Shown here piece by piece: positions 9,762 through 18,857 of a DNA stretch of 64,000 bases (its first letter is position 1; the number at the start of each line of letters is the position of its first letter). The DNA is from Cytophagales bacterium (lineage in GTDB: Bacteria > Bacteroidota > Bacteroidia > Cytophagales > Cyclobacteriaceae), in contig JAKSDQ010000180.1 of assembly GCA_022360015.1 (NCBI GenBank), forward strand, positions 87,632 to 151,631, given 5' to 3'. The translations under genes were made by a program, and so were the position numbers. Under the pieces are notes generated by a model, which ran no database searches, was not told where the DNA came from, and saw nothing but the letters and a program-made list of their open reading frames with translations.

Positions 9762-9791
9762 AAAGTCAAAACGCAAAAAGTCAAAACGCAA
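9762..9791 (+). repeat. perfect 15-bp tandem repeat in a gene leader
   Basis: The unit AAAGTCAAAACGCAA occurs twice back to back, with no mismatch, ending nine bases before the start codon at 9801. Its place in the leader suggests either a paired binding site or a slipped-strand duplication. Confidence 0.8.
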
Positions 9792-9800
9792 ATTAAGGTC

Positions 9801-10334
9801 ATGAAACTCACAACTACCATAATTATCGGATTATTACTAGTCAATTTCACTACACTGGCACAACACCCTAAAATACTCGAGATAGTGAACCTAAAAAGCA
9901 AGCCCATCGTAAAAGGGGTTTTAAATGGTAAAACAGCCTATTTTCTATTAGATACAGGATCGGACCTTACCATATTAGACACCGGGAGTGCCAGAAAATA
10001 TGGCTATAAAATTATCCAGGGAAGAAGCAGGGCCATGATGATTGAAGGGCTGGGTGGGTCTTACAGGGATTTTAAAAGGGCCATCGGCTTAAAGCTTTTT
10101 ATGGATGAAAGCCTTATTTATACGCATTTCTTTGCCTTTGATCTTACCAACATTATCAGTTCTTTACACGCTAATACGGGTATGAAAGTGGTCGGTATCA
10201 TTGGCTCCGATGTGATGAGGAAACATGGTTTCAAAATTGACTATGGCAATAAACTTGTTAGTTTTACAAGTGTAGAATACAAAAAGAGGAAAGGCGAAGA
10301 AGTTGATAAAATTGCATTAAACATTAAAGAATAA
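9801..10334 (+). CDS. secreted retropepsin-like aspartyl protease
   Basis: A 177-residue protein with a signal peptide (residues 5-20) and one clan AA aspartyl-protease domain. The catalytic triad D51-T52-G53 is in FLLDTGSDLTILD, and the second hydrophobic-Gly element is VVGIIGSDVMRKHGFKIDY. Retropepsin-like enzymes need only one DTG because they dimerise. The length is short but complete for the family. It acts in the periplasm or at the surface; its substrate is unknown. It follows the two-component genes by 146 nt and has an unusual 15-bp tandem repeat in its leader. Confidence 0.8.
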   Translation: MKLTTTIIIGLLLVNFTTLAQHPKILEIVNLKSKPIVKGVLNGKTAYFLLDTGSDLTILDTGSARKYGYKIIQGRSRAMMIEGLGGSYRDFKRAIGLKLFMDESLIYTHFFAFDLTNIISSLHANTGMKVVGIIGSDVMRKHGFKIDYGNKLVSFTSVEYKKRKGEEVDKIALNIKE

Positions 10335-10363
10335 AACAATCATTTAATATTCCACATATGGTT

Positions 10364-10457
10364 AATTCCCCCTAGTGCAGTTCACCCCAATCTAAATACT
10401 TGATTCAATGCATTAGAGTTTATAAAAAGTATAGTAAGGTGGCTGCACGGGGGGATT
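10364..10457. repeat. long imperfect inverted repeat upstream of a sugar-binding protein
   Basis: Two GC-rich arms, about 10364-10386 and 10438-10457, are near-complements of each other (CCCCCTAGTGCAG against CTGCACGGGGGG, extended by AATT/ATT and CACC/GGTG) and enclose about 51 A/T-rich bases. In RNA this would fold into a long hairpin 25 nt before the start at 10482. It could be a structured leader or a small MITE-like relic. Confidence 0.55.
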
Positions 10458-10481
10458 ACCATCAGTGAATGAACTATCGCT

Positions 10482-11465
10482 ATGAAAAATTACACTTACC
10501 CGGTGGTAACAATGATGATGTCCTTGCTACTGGCACAATCTGCCGTGGCAAGCGACTTGGAGCGTTTGCTGAACCTGCGAGGCAATTGGAAGTTTTCCAT
10601 AGGAGATAATAAACATTGGGCCATGCCTGACTATGACGACAGTGATTGGGAAAGTATCTATGTTCCTACCGCCTGGGAAAATGAAGGCTTTTACGGCTAC
10701 GATGGTTACGCCTGGTACAGAAAGAAATTTGACGGCGCAATAACTAAGAATCAAAAAAACGTTTTCCTCATGCTAGGCTACATTGATGATGCTGATGAGG
10801 TATATATCAATGGAAAACTGATCGGCTTTTCCGGCGGGTTCCCCCCGCGCTATTCCACAGCTTATAAGGCCAAACGTCTGTATTACATTCCGGCAGAAGT
10901 GTTAAACCCAAAAGGAAGTAATTTGATAGCGGTAAGGGTATATGATGAAGGCCGTGAAGGCGGAATTGTGCACGGCAGGGTTGGTATTTACAAAATGGTG
11001 AACGAATTTGAGCCCGCCGTGGATTTGCAGGGATTATGGAAATTTAAAATCGGAAATGACAGCCGCTGGAAAAACAAATACTGGAATGATGAAGACTGGA
11101 ATGACATTATTACCCCAAGCCTGTGGCGAAATATCGGCCTGTGGGAACTAGATGGTTATGCATGGTACCGAAAAACGTTTTTTTTGGATGACAAATTAAA
11201 AGATGAAGAATTATTTCTGGTTTTAGGCAGAATTGATGATTATGATGAAACCTATCTGAACGGTGAGTTTATTGGCAAAACCAGGGATGGAAAAAGATTT
11301 GGCATCAGCAGTTCCTGGCTTGAGCTGAGGGTTTACAAACTGCCAACCGATCAGCTACTTTTCAACGGCTATAACACCATTGCCGTAAGGGTCTACGACA
11401 TGGGTGACAAAGGCGGTATATATGAAGGGCCCATAGGCATCATCACCAGAAAACAACTGAATTGA
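10482..11465 (+). CDS. secreted protein of two tandem GH2-like sugar-binding modules
   Basis: A 327-residue protein with a signal peptide (cleavage near residue 24) and two homologous modules of about 150 residues. Each begins with a LRGNWKFSIGD or LQGLWKFKIGN motif, then DYDDSDW or YWNDEDW, YDGYAWYRKKF or LDGYAWYRKTF, a GYIDDADEVYING or GRIDDYDETYLNG motif, and ends with IAVRVYDEGREGG or IAVRVYDMGDKGG. These are the jelly-roll N-terminal domains of GH2 beta-galactosidase-like enzymes. There is no TIM-barrel catalytic domain, so it is probably a carbohydrate-binding protein. The gene is preceded by a long inverted repeat. Confidence 0.75.
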   Translation: MKNYTYPVVTMMMSLLLAQSAVASDLERLLNLRGNWKFSIGDNKHWAMPDYDDSDWESIYVPTAWENEGFYGYDGYAWYRKKFDGAITKNQKNVFLMLGYIDDADEVYINGKLIGFSGGFPPRYSTAYKAKRLYYIPAEVLNPKGSNLIAVRVYDEGREGGIVHGRVGIYKMVNEFEPAVDLQGLWKFKIGNDSRWKNKYWNDEDWNDIITPSLWRNIGLWELDGYAWYRKTFFLDDKLKDEELFLVLGRIDDYDETYLNGEFIGKTRDGKRFGISSSWLELRVYKLPTDQLLFNGYNTIAVRVYDMGDKGGIYEGPIGIITRKQLN

Positions 11466-11491
11466 GTTTGGGTGTGGGGGTGAGCTACACC

Positions 11492-11525
11492 TTTTATGCC
11501 CCGTAGGGGGGGAAATTGGTGAAAA
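11492..11525. repeat. possible copy of an interspersed palindromic element
   Basis: The palindrome CCCC-GTA-GGGG inside ATGCCCCGTAGGGG is followed by AAATTGGT. The same skeleton (ATGTCCC-ATA-GGGACA then AATATTGGTAG) occurs at 35615-35653. The match is partial, so the family assignment is tentative. Confidence 0.35.
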
Positions 11526-11625
11526 TCAACTAGCTATACAACGCGCCTGGCAAAGGTTAATGGGGGGGTAAAGGGTATTTTTCTTAAATTCAAAACATAA
11601 ATATTCATTATAAACCGAAATCCCT

Positions 11626-11633
11626 TATTTTTG
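11626..11633 (+). promoter_or_regulatory. probable -7 promoter box of leuS
   Basis: TATTTTTG followed by C matches the Bacteroidota primary-sigma consensus TAnnTTTG and lies 38 nt before the leuS ATG. No clear -33 TTG stands at the usual distance, so confidence is moderate. Confidence 0.45.
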
Positions 11634-11671
11634 CATTCTTGATTTTGTTATCAAAAATCCTTCGTTAACCT

Positions 11672-14440
11672 ATGGCTGAATATAATTTCAGGGATATTGA
11701 AAAAAAATGGCAGGCCTATTGGGCTGAAAATAAGACCTTTGAATCCAAAGTAGACAAAAGTAAACCCAAATTTTACGCGCTTGATATGTTTCCTTACCCA
11801 TCCGGGGCAGGCCTTCATGTAGGACACCCTTTGGGTTATATCGCCTCTGACATCGTGGCGAGATTCAAACGGATTAAAGGTTACAACGTGCTCCATCCGA
11901 TGGGATTTGATGCTTTTGGGTTGCCTGCTGAACAATATGCCATCCAAACCGGTCAGCATCCTGCCGTTACGACCAGGCAGAATATTGAAAAATACAAAAC
12001 CCAGTTGAAAAACATGGGGTTTTCATTTGATTGGGACAAGGAAGTGCAAACCTGTGACCCCAAATTTTATAAATGGACCCAGTGGATTACCATCCAATTA
12101 TTTGACAGTTGGTATGACAAAGAAAAGGAATCAGCCAGACCTGTAAGTGAACTTGTGACCGTTTTTGAACAGGATGGAAACGAAAAATTAAAAGCAGTCT
12201 GCGACGATGATACTCCGGTATTTTCCGCAAAGGAATGGGCTGGATTGACAACAGGTCAACAGCAGCGGCTTTTGTTGAAATACCGGCTTTGTTATCTGTC
12301 GGAAACAACTGTGAACTGGTGCCCGGCCTTGGGTACGGTGCTGTCCAATGACGAAGTAAAAGATGGGTTTTCCGAACGGGGTGGGCATCCGGTGATAAGA
12401 AAAAACATGTCACAATGGTCGATGAGGATCACGGCTTACGCCGAAAGACTGTTGCACGGCCTAGAAGTGATCGACTGGCCGGAGCCTTTAAAAGAAATGC
12501 AGAGAAACTGGATTGGCAAATCAACCGGCGCGGAACTGGATTTTGCTACTGAAGTGGAGGGAGTGAAGATTAGAGTGTTTACGACCAGAATTGACACAAT
12601 ATTTGGCGTTACCTTTCTGGTGCTGGCGCCTGAAAGTGAGCTGGTGGAAAAGCTGACAACACGGGAACAAGAGGAAGCGGTCCGTACCTATGTACAGACC
12701 GCCCAAAACCGGTCTGAGCGAGATCGTATGAGCGATGTTAAGACCATTTCGGGTGTGTTTACAGGAAGTTATGCCATTCATCCGTTTAGCGGAGAAAAAG
12801 TACCTGTTTGGGTGGCAGATTACGTATTGTCGGGTTATGGCACCGGTGCGGTAATGGCCGTACCCGCGGGGGATTCCAGGGATCATGCTTTTGCCAGGCA
12901 TTTTGACCTGCCTATTGTTAAAATCATTGAAGGAACGGAAATTGAGCATGAAGCAGACGACACCAAGGTAGGAAAAATGGTGAACTCCGGGTTTCTTGAT
13001 GGCCTGGAGGCCATGGATGCCATCGACAAAGCTGTGGAGGTAGCCGAAGAACAGGCCATCGGTGAAGCGAAGATAAATTTTAGAATGAGGGACGCCATTT
13101 TTGCCAGACAACGCTATTGGGGAGAGCCTATGCCGATCTATTTCAAAGATAATATCCCCTACCCTTTGCCGGTGGAACAGCTTCCACTCGAATTGCCTGA
13201 GATAGATGCCTACAAACCTACCGAAGACGGTGAACCTCCCCTGGGAAGAGCGAGAGACTGGAAGCCGCAGGAAGGTTCTCACTATGAACTAAGCACTATG
13301 CCCGGGTGGGCGGGGTCTTCATGGTACTTTTTCCGGTACATGGATGCCCATAATGAAGACGTATTGGTTGACAAGGAAATTCAGGAATACTGGGAAAATG
13401 TCGATTTATATATTGGCGGGTCGGAACACGCCACCGGCCACTTGTTGTATGCCAGATTCTGGACAAAGTTCTTGTACGACCTTGGCTATGTCAATGTGGA
13501 TGAACCCTTTAAAAAGCTGGTGAACCAGGGTATGATACAGGGGCGGTCCAACTTTGTGTACAGAATACAAGGCAGCAACCGGTTTGTTAGCAAAAACCTC
13601 AAAGATCAATACGAAACCAGCGCCATACATGTGGATGTAAATATGGTAGATAATGACATTTTGGATATCGAAAAATTCAAATCATGGTGGCCTGATCTGG
13701 CAGATGCGGAATTTATACTGGAAGATGGCAAATACATATGCGGGTCTGAAATTGAAAAAATGTCCAAAAGGTATCACAACGTAGTAAATCCCGATGACAT
13801 TGTCGAAAAATATGGTGCTGATACCTTGCGGTTGTATGAAATGTTTTTGGGGCCTTTGGAGCAATTTAAACCCTGGAATACCAACGGTATCGATGGCGTA
13901 TTTAAGTTCTTGAGAAAATTCTGGAACCTTTTCCACGACAGCCAGGGGAATTTCAGGGTAAGCAAAGAGGCCCCCGGTAAGGAGGCCCTGAAGATTATGC
14001 ACCAAACCATCAAAAAGGCTGAGGAGGACATTGACAGATTGTCATTTAACACTTCTGTAAGCAGTTTCATGATCTGTGCCAACGAGTTAACGAGGTTACA
14101 ATGTAACAACCGGGAGATATTGGAAAATTTCGTTGTCATTCTTTCCCCTTACGCCCCTCATATAGCGGAGGAGCTTTGGGCAAAACTTGGCCATGAGGAA
14201 AGCATATTAAACGCTTCTTTTCCCAGCTATCATGAAGATTATTTTAAAGAAGCAGCCTATGAATACCCTGTGTCGGTCAATGGGAAAATGAGGGCTAAAA
14301 TGAGTTTCGCCCTGGATATGCCACATGAAGATATTGAAAAGCAAGTCCTGGCCTCAGAGGTAATTCAACGCTGGACTGAAGGGAAAACGCCTAGAAAGGT
14401 GATTATTGTACCTAAAAAAATCGTGAATATTGTAGTTTGA
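11672..14440 (+). CDS. leuS: leucine--tRNA ligase
   Basis: A 922-residue class I aminoacyl-tRNA synthetase that charges tRNA-Leu. The HIGH-type motif is HVGH at residues 49-52 ([16 protein letters not shown]). The KMSKS-type loop is KMSKR at residues 696-700. The CP1 editing domain, with the threonine-rich [12 protein letters not shown] and the [19 protein letters not shown] segment, lies around residues 290-430. The C-terminal anticodon-binding and tRNA-contact domains end with [10 protein letters not shown]. The protein is longer than the E. coli enzyme (about 860), with extra segments typical of Bacteroidota. It stands alone and has a striking palindrome just after the stop codon. Confidence 0.97.
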   Translation: MAEYNFRDIEKKWQAYWAENKTFESKVDKSKPKFYALDMFPYPSGAGLHVGHPLGYIASDIVARFKRIKGYNVLHPMGFDAFGLPAEQYAIQTGQHPAVTTRQNIEKYKTQLKNMGFSFDWDKEVQTCDPKFYKWTQWITIQLFDSWYDKEKESARPVSELVTVFEQDGNEKLKAVCDDDTPVFSAKEWAGLTTGQQQRLLLKYRLCYLSETTVNWCPALGTVLSNDEVKDGFSERGGHPVIRKNMSQWSMRITAYAERLLHGLEVIDWPEPLKEMQRNWIGKSTGAELDFATEVEGVKIRVFTTRIDTIFGVTFLVLAPESELVEKLTTREQEEAVRTYVQTAQNRSERDRMSDVKTISGVFTGSYAIHPFSGEKVPVWVADYVLSGYGTGAVMAVPAGDSRDHAFARHFDLPIVKIIEGTEIEHEADDTKVGKMVNSGFLDGLEAMDAIDKAVEVAEEQAIGEAKINFRMRDAIFARQRYWGEPMPIYFKDNIPYPLPVEQLPLELPEIDAYKPTEDGEPPLGRARDWKPQEGSHYELSTMPGWAGSSWYFFRYMDAHNEDVLVDKEIQEYWENVDLYIGGSEHATGHLLYARFWTKFLYDLGYVNVDEPFKKLVNQGMIQGRSNFVYRIQGSNRFVSKNLKDQYETSAIHVDVNMVDNDILDIEKFKSWWPDLADAEFILEDGKYICGSEIEKMSKRYHNVVNPDDIVEKYGADTLRLYEMFLGPLEQFKPWNTNGIDGVFKFLRKFWNLFHDSQGNFRVSKEAPGKEALKIMHQTIKKAEEDIDRLSFNTSVSSFMICANELTRLQCNNREILENFVVILSPYAPHIAEELWAKLGHEESILNASFPSYHEDYFKEAAYEYPVSVNGKMRAKMSFALDMPHEDIEKQVLASEVIQRWTEGKTPRKVIIVPKKIVNIVV

Positions 14441-14454
14441 ACTAAAAACGTTGT

Positions 14455-14489
14455 TAGTCATACTATGACTTTGAGTCATAGTATGACTA
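14455..14489. promoter_or_regulatory. 16-bp perfect palindrome after leuS
   Basis: Arms TAGTCATACTATGACT and its exact complement enclose a three-base loop. Each arm is itself nearly self-complementary (AGTCATA-C-TATGACT), so the site contains four AGTCAT/ATGACT half-sites. It starts 15 nt after the leuS stop. The hairpin is not followed by a clean T-run, so it is either a weak terminator or a protein-binding site. Confidence 0.65.
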
Positions 14490-14656
14490 CTCTTTGGATA
14501 ACACCTTACCGCCGACTCCTGCAATTAGCCATAAAAACCTCTATTTCCCTCACCTGAAAACACCTTTCCAAAAATAAAATTATTCCCTCAAAAATTACTT
14601 CAGTCCATTTAATGCTTAAAAGACAGGATAGGAAATCAATATAAAGTACTTTCTGC

Positions 14657-15304
14657 CTAAAAATTTGTGTTTGAAACATCGTCACTTTCAGGTTCAGATT
14701 CCTGGTCAGTGTCCTCTTCCTTATCCTTTTTCCTTTTCTTCTTTTTCTTGTCCTTATCTTTCTTCTTCAAAAAGCCGAAAATACCTTTTTTCTCCTCGGA
14801 TGTCTCCGGATCTGCTGCTTGCGGCGGGGCATCCGGTTCTTCACTAATATCAGGTGGGGCAGCTTTAACAGGTCTTCTTAAATACTTCCCAAAAAGCTGC
14901 ATATATTGTAACTGATCCTCATTATACCGGTCTCTGCGACGAATGCTCCGGGGGGTTTGCCGGTTTTCTGCCATCAGTGAGTCAGAGGCATCATAGATCT
15001 CCTGGGCTATGAGAACAGAGTCCAGTTCACGGTCCAAAGTGGGCATTATCACATCCATTTCCACTGTATTCCACTCGTCCTGTTTCTTCCTGTAGCTGAC
15101 TCTTTTGACAATCCCGTACTTATTTTTTCTTACTGTATTATCGAATTTAGGTATTGAATCGACATCAAACTTTGAGAATTGATCATACCGGGTTTTCTCA
15201 TCCAGGATAAAATAGCTCTGAAAGGCCGGGCAGGTTTTATTTGGCATGCAGGATGTCAAATACAATAACCATATGATATTTAATAAAAATAAATACTTTC
15301 TCAT
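14657..15304 (-). CDS. lipoprotein with a lysine-rich charged tail
   Basis: This 215-residue protein starts with a lipoprotein signal ending in LYLTSC. The middle (about 25-140) is a conserved-looking domain with KYGIVKRVSYRKKQDEW and several tyrosines. The C-terminal third is low complexity: a Pro/Ala/Glu linker, a GIFGFLKKKDKDKK basic stretch and a closing acidic DTDQESEPESDD stretch. The basic run could contact anionic lipid or cell-wall polymer. I do not recognise a named family. It stands alone, 396 nt downstream of the P1 peptidase gene. Confidence 0.65.
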   Translation of the reverse strand: MRKYLFLLNIIWLLYLTSCMPNKTCPAFQSYFILDEKTRYDQFSKFDVDSIPKFDNTVRKNKYGIVKRVSYRKKQDEWNTVEMDVIMPTLDRELDSVLIAQEIYDASDSLMAENRQTPRSIRRRDRYNEDQLQYMQLFGKYLRRPVKAAPPDISEEPDAPPQAADPETSEEKKGIFGFLKKKDKDKKKKKRKKDKEEDTDQESEPESDDVSNTNF

Positions 15305-15700
15305 TCAATTTCTGATAAATCGATACGATCACGTATCTTATATTCCTTTACCCTTAAATAAAAGCTAACTGTAAATCAGTTAACACTCCTTATGGTTATT
15401 GTCATTTACAATAGGTTATTACTTTAAAAAGCTTAAAAAAGTTCACTTTTTATATTGCAAATTTTGTGAATATAACTAATAATTTATTTTCTACCCTAAA
15501 ATTGGCTGTCCAAAACATTATTTTGGCGTAACATCGCCAAAACCAACCCCAAAATAGCAGGCAATTGCTTGAATTGCCGATGATTTCTTACAAACTCAAA
15601 CGACAAATCGCCCCAATTATGTATAAAATTTCCCCACTAATCTTACCCACCCCCACCTTTCATTTTAATTTTCACTTTCATTCTCACTTTGATTTTTATT
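15305..15700. other. A/T-rich intergenic stretch
   Basis: About 400 bases between two minus-strand genes. I see no ORF, tRNA or clear hairpin. The part near 15657-15705 is a pyrimidine-rich low-complexity run built from repeated TTTCATTTTAATTT- and CACTTT-like units. Confidence 0.5.
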
Positions 15701-16843
15701 TTAATTCCCCCCCCTACCATAGTCCTTAAGAATCTCCATCACCCGCTCAACAGGCAGCGCTTCCACCTTACGTCCCTGATAGCCTTCCATGGATTGGGTT
15801 GCGAACAGGCTATTAAGAATCGCCTCCTCAGTCGCTTCTATAGCCGCTAAAAACAGCGGTGTCACAGCATCATTTTTCAACTCAGTACTTTCCAGTGTAT
15901 GCCCACCGGATTGATAGGGTATTCTCAGGGCTTTATGTGTGGAAACTGCTATGACATAATCTCCACTCCCATTAGAAACAATCCCACCGGTTTTGCCCAA
16001 ACCGAGCATAGCCCTTTTAGCCAGCCTTTTTAAATTCCTTTCCTTCAAAGGGGCATCGGTCATGACCACAATCATACACGATCCGTCAGACGAATGACGG
16101 AGGTTATTTTTGAAAGGATAATTGCCCAACTCCACCCCCACCGGGACACCGGCGATCTCCAGCACACCGCCAAAGTTCGTTTGCACCAGCACGCCCACTG
16201 TGTAGCCTCCGAGTTCTTCGGGAACAACGCGTGAGGAAGTTCCTATCCCCCCTTTGTATCCAAAACAAACCGTTCCCGTTCCCGCACCTGCATTTCCTTG
16301 CAGGACAGGGCCACCGGAAGCATTTTTAATGGCTTGCCAAATATGTGCTTCTTCCACATGCATACCGCGAATATCGTTTAAATAACCATCGTTGGTCTCA
16401 CCGACTACCGCATTTACTGATCTGACATTTTCATTACCGGGTTGATCCAGCACATATTTTACCACAGACCTGACAGCATCCCCCACGCTCAAGGTATTGG
16501 TCAGAATGATTGGCGTTTCAATATTACCCAGTTCATTCACCTGTGAGTACCCCGCCAATTTACCAAACCCATTGGCAATAAAGATGGCCGCAGGCACCTT
16601 TTGCTGAAAAATGTTTCCTTCATGAGGCAGAATTGCAGTGACGCCAGTGCGCACGTGTTCTCCCCGGATCAGTGTGGTGTGGCCCACCATTACCCCAGGC
16701 ACGTCGGTAATGGCATTTAACTTCCCGGTATTTAATATGCCCGTTTTAATGCCCAGGTCACGGATTCCAGGTTGGTCTTGTGACATCGCTGTTATAGTTT
16801 TTACGGATGCCAGTAAAAGCAGGTAAAATAGTCTGATGGTCAT
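15701..16843 (-). CDS. P1-family (DmpA-type) aminopeptidase/esterase, exported
   Basis: A 380-residue member of peptidase family S58 (L-aminopeptidase/D-esterase, DmpA). After a signal peptide (residues 4-19) it shows IRDLGIKTG, NAITDVPGVMVGHTTL, TGVTAILPH and GNAGAGTGTVCFGYKGGIGTSSR. The autoprocessing region is SSDGSCMIVVMTDAPL, in which the Gly-Ser bond would be cut to give alpha and beta chains with the serine as N-terminal nucleophile. It likely trims N-terminal residues of peptides in the periplasm. The last codons contain a run of eight G on the coding strand, a possible slippage site. Confidence 0.9.
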   Translation of the reverse strand: MTIRLFYLLLLASVKTITAMSQDQPGIRDLGIKTGILNTGKLNAITDVPGVMVGHTTLIRGEHVRTGVTAILPHEGNIFQQKVPAAIFIANGFGKLAGYSQVNELGNIETPIILTNTLSVGDAVRSVVKYVLDQPGNENVRSVNAVVGETNDGYLNDIRGMHVEEAHIWQAIKNASGGPVLQGNAGAGTGTVCFGYKGGIGTSSRVVPEELGGYTVGVLVQTNFGGVLEIAGVPVGVELGNYPFKNNLRHSSDGSCMIVVMTDAPLKERNLKRLAKRAMLGLGKTGGIVSNGSGDYVIAVSTHKALRIPYQSGGHTLESTELKNDAVTPLFLAAIEATEEAILNSLFATQSMEGYQGRKVEALPVERVMEILKDYGRGGN

Positions 16844-16914
16844 AGCTAAAAATTTACCGTGAAGTTACGTTTTTCAGCTATGACCGGACTAATGAAGAAA
16901 GGAAAATTTTTTTA

Positions 16915-18102
16915 TCAAATAGAGGACTCCCTGTCGAACTTACCGAGGGTCATGCCCAGCTTGATTCCTGGCATCACTCTTTTAAGATTATCTGTGAGAT
17001 AGACCTGTGGTGAAATCTTAAATTTGCTGGAGTCATTCCCCCCTACGATCATTTCAAGCATCAGGGTTGAGTCATCGAAGTTATTGGTATTATCGTGTAA
17101 AAGATAGCCGGCTTTCATGCCTACCCAGAAAGGTTTTTTGTCTTTACCGGAAAGATTGCGGCTGTAACTGGCCGTTACAAAAGTGTTAAAGCCATTATTG
17201 ACTTCATCTTTATCAGCGACATTCAGATGATCGCGGGAACGATCATTTTCTGCCACTGCATAAAACTGGTACCTTGTATCCACGCCGATACCAATCATGT
17301 GATCACGTTTTCTATTTACCTCAGAAAATTTAAACAAAACGCCCCCTTCCAGCCCCAGGTTGAAGCTCCGGTCAACAGCAGTCAGGTTGCCGCCTAATAT
17401 GACCGTCACAGGCTTGTTTTTTTGGACTTTCAGGACGGCATCCTTCCCTGTAAATGGAACCTTATAGCCATTTGCCGGAATCTCCCTTTGTGAGGGTTCG
17501 ACCGCAGGCTTTGTCCACCCCCTACTCAGCAGCAACGGCCACAATTCCCCTGAAGGCTGATAATCATGATCCGGGGTAAAAAGTGCCGGGATGATGTGCT
17601 GATTCTTATGATCGGCAGACTGGATAAGGTTATGATAGATCAGTAACTGGCTTTTGAGGTTGGGATCGGTAATAAAAAACGGATTAATCCCTTCTTTAAT
17701 TTTTTCAGCACTCATCTCATCCGGTTTTGCACTGGATAAAATGCTTTTTTCCAAATTTGACGGGTCTTTTTGCCCCCGATAAGGAGTAGATCTCTCATCG
17801 TCTGTTACCACCGCCATGGTAGTAGCAGCCGGTTGTTCTTCAATGACCGTCCAATAATTTTTAACAGAATAAACGGAAATCACCATGAGCGTGATGGCAG
17901 CCGCGGCGGCATATAACCAATAAGAGCCCAGTAAGTTTTCAACAGGCCAAAGCGGCAAAATAGTCTTTGTCCGGGTGGGACCGCTTAATTGCTCATTTAA
18001 TTTTTCCCACCCTGATTCTTTAGACCACGACACATTGGGAGGAAGGCCTTCCAGTCCGTTGCCTTCCTTCCTAAACAATTCATCAAATTCTTTAGATTTC
18101 AT
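16915..18102 (-). CDS. sigma-linked membrane protein with beta-barrel-like C-terminal domain
   Basis: This 395-residue protein has a cytoplasmic N-terminal part (1-65), one membrane helix (about 68-88), a Pro/Ser-rich linker (90-210) and a C-terminal region (about 215-390) of alternating strands such as VTVILGGNLTAV and PFWVGMKAGYLL. That region looks like a small outer-membrane-type barrel. Its gene start overlaps the end of the ECF sigma gene by 11 bp, the usual place of an anti-sigma factor. No zinc-binding anti-sigma motif (HxxxCxxC) is visible. I infer a regulatory partner of the sigma factor; the barrel assignment is from strand pattern only. Confidence 0.65.
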   Translation of the reverse strand: MKSKEFDELFRKEGNGLEGLPPNVSWSKESGWEKLNEQLSGPTRTKTILPLWPVENLLGSYWLYAAAAAITLMVISVYSVKNYWTVIEEQPAATTMAVVTDDERSTPYRGQKDPSNLEKSILSSAKPDEMSAEKIKEGINPFFITDPNLKSQLLIYHNLIQSADHKNQHIIPALFTPDHDYQPSGELWPLLLSRGWTKPAVEPSQREIPANGYKVPFTGKDAVLKVQKNKPVTVILGGNLTAVDRSFNLGLEGGVLFKFSEVNRKRDHMIGIGVDTRYQFYAVAENDRSRDHLNVADKDEVNNGFNTFVTASYSRNLSGKDKKPFWVGMKAGYLLHDNTNNFDDSTLMLEMIVGGNDSSKFKISPQVYLTDNLKRVMPGIKLGMTLGKFDRESSI

Positions 18103-18667
18103 AATGAATCCCGTTTTTTTCCAAAATTTTTCTCAAAAGCGCACGCCCTTTGCTAAGTTGGGACTTTGAAGTATTTTCGCTGATATTTAACTTCTCTGCG
18201 ATCTCTTTGTGACTAAACCCCTCAATGACGTACAAGTTAAATACAGTCCTGTACCCTACCGGTAACTGCAATATCAGATTATAAATCTCTTCGGCTGCAA
18301 GCTCACCGGTTATGGTAGCATTTTCACCAATATCAACCATCAAAGCAGCATCCACATTCCTGAAATTGTTGTTTTTTCGCAAGAACATCAGCGACTCGTT
18401 AATCATAATGCGTTTAATCCATGCCTCCAGACTGCGATCGCCCCTGAAGTCCACGTTTTTCAGATGATTAAATACCTTTAGAAAACCGTTCACCAAGAGG
18501 TCTTCGGCATCGTGCTCATTTTTGACGTAGCGATAACAAACTCTGAACATTTTATCAGCATACAGCTCATAAAACTCCTTCTGAGCACGGTTATCACCTG
18601 CAATACAGTTCTGTATAAGTTGCTCTATAACCAATTGGGTTTTATTTTCTAAATATTGCGTACTCAT
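18092..18667 (-). CDS. ECF-family RNA polymerase sigma factor
   Basis: A protein of about 191 residues with sigma region 2 (FYELYADKMFRVCYRYVKNEHDAEDLLVNGF followed by WIKRIMINESL; only parts are quoted here in sequence) and region 4 with the helix-turn-helix EGFSHKEIAEKLNISENTSK. I start it at MSTQYLENK (18667) rather than at the earlier in-frame ATG at 18757, because region 2 then has a normal N-terminal length and because the probable -7 box ends only about 10 nt before 18757. The gene overlaps its downstream membrane partner by 11 bp. It should direct polymerase to a stress or envelope regulon. Confidence 0.88.
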   Translation of the reverse strand: MSTQYLENKTQLVIEQLIQNCIAGDNRAQKEFYELYADKMFRVCYRYVKNEHDAEDLLVNGFLKVFNHLKNVDFRGDRSLEAWIKRIMINESLMFLRKNNNFRNVDAALMVDIGENATITGELAAEEIYNLILQLPVGYRTVFNLYVIEGFSHKEIAEKLNISENTSKSQLSKGRALLRKILEKNGIHYEI

Positions 18668-18767
18668 CAGTGATAATGCATCATTAATGGTAGGGGTTGC
18701 CTCACAGATTAAAAGTTTACAAAAACCGGGCCTGTCCGAATCAAAATCACAGACCATTACAATCTAG

Positions 18768-18775
18768 CAAAATTA
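18768..18775 (-). promoter_or_regulatory. probable -7 box of the ECF sigma operon
   Basis: On the minus strand the sequence TAATTTTG followed by C matches TAnnTTTG. It lies about 100 nt before the preferred start at 18667. A transcript starting about seven bases on would leave almost no leader before the alternative ATG at 18757, which argues for the later start. Confidence 0.45.
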
Positions 18776-18857
18776 ATCCTTGAAGAATGTTAAAGGTGGG
18801 TTAAAATTGGTTAATTTAGGTTAAAAACCAGCCTTTTTGCAGATTTTCAGATGTTGT

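Noticed and set aside
12521..13282. Long antisense frame of 253 codons within leuS
   Set aside because: It lies entirely in a strongly conserved synthetase gene on the other strand and has no recognisable domain.
14667..14915. Ser/Phe-rich plus-strand frame opposite the lysine-rich lipoprotein
   Set aside because: It is the complement of a Lys/Asp/Glu low-complexity tail.
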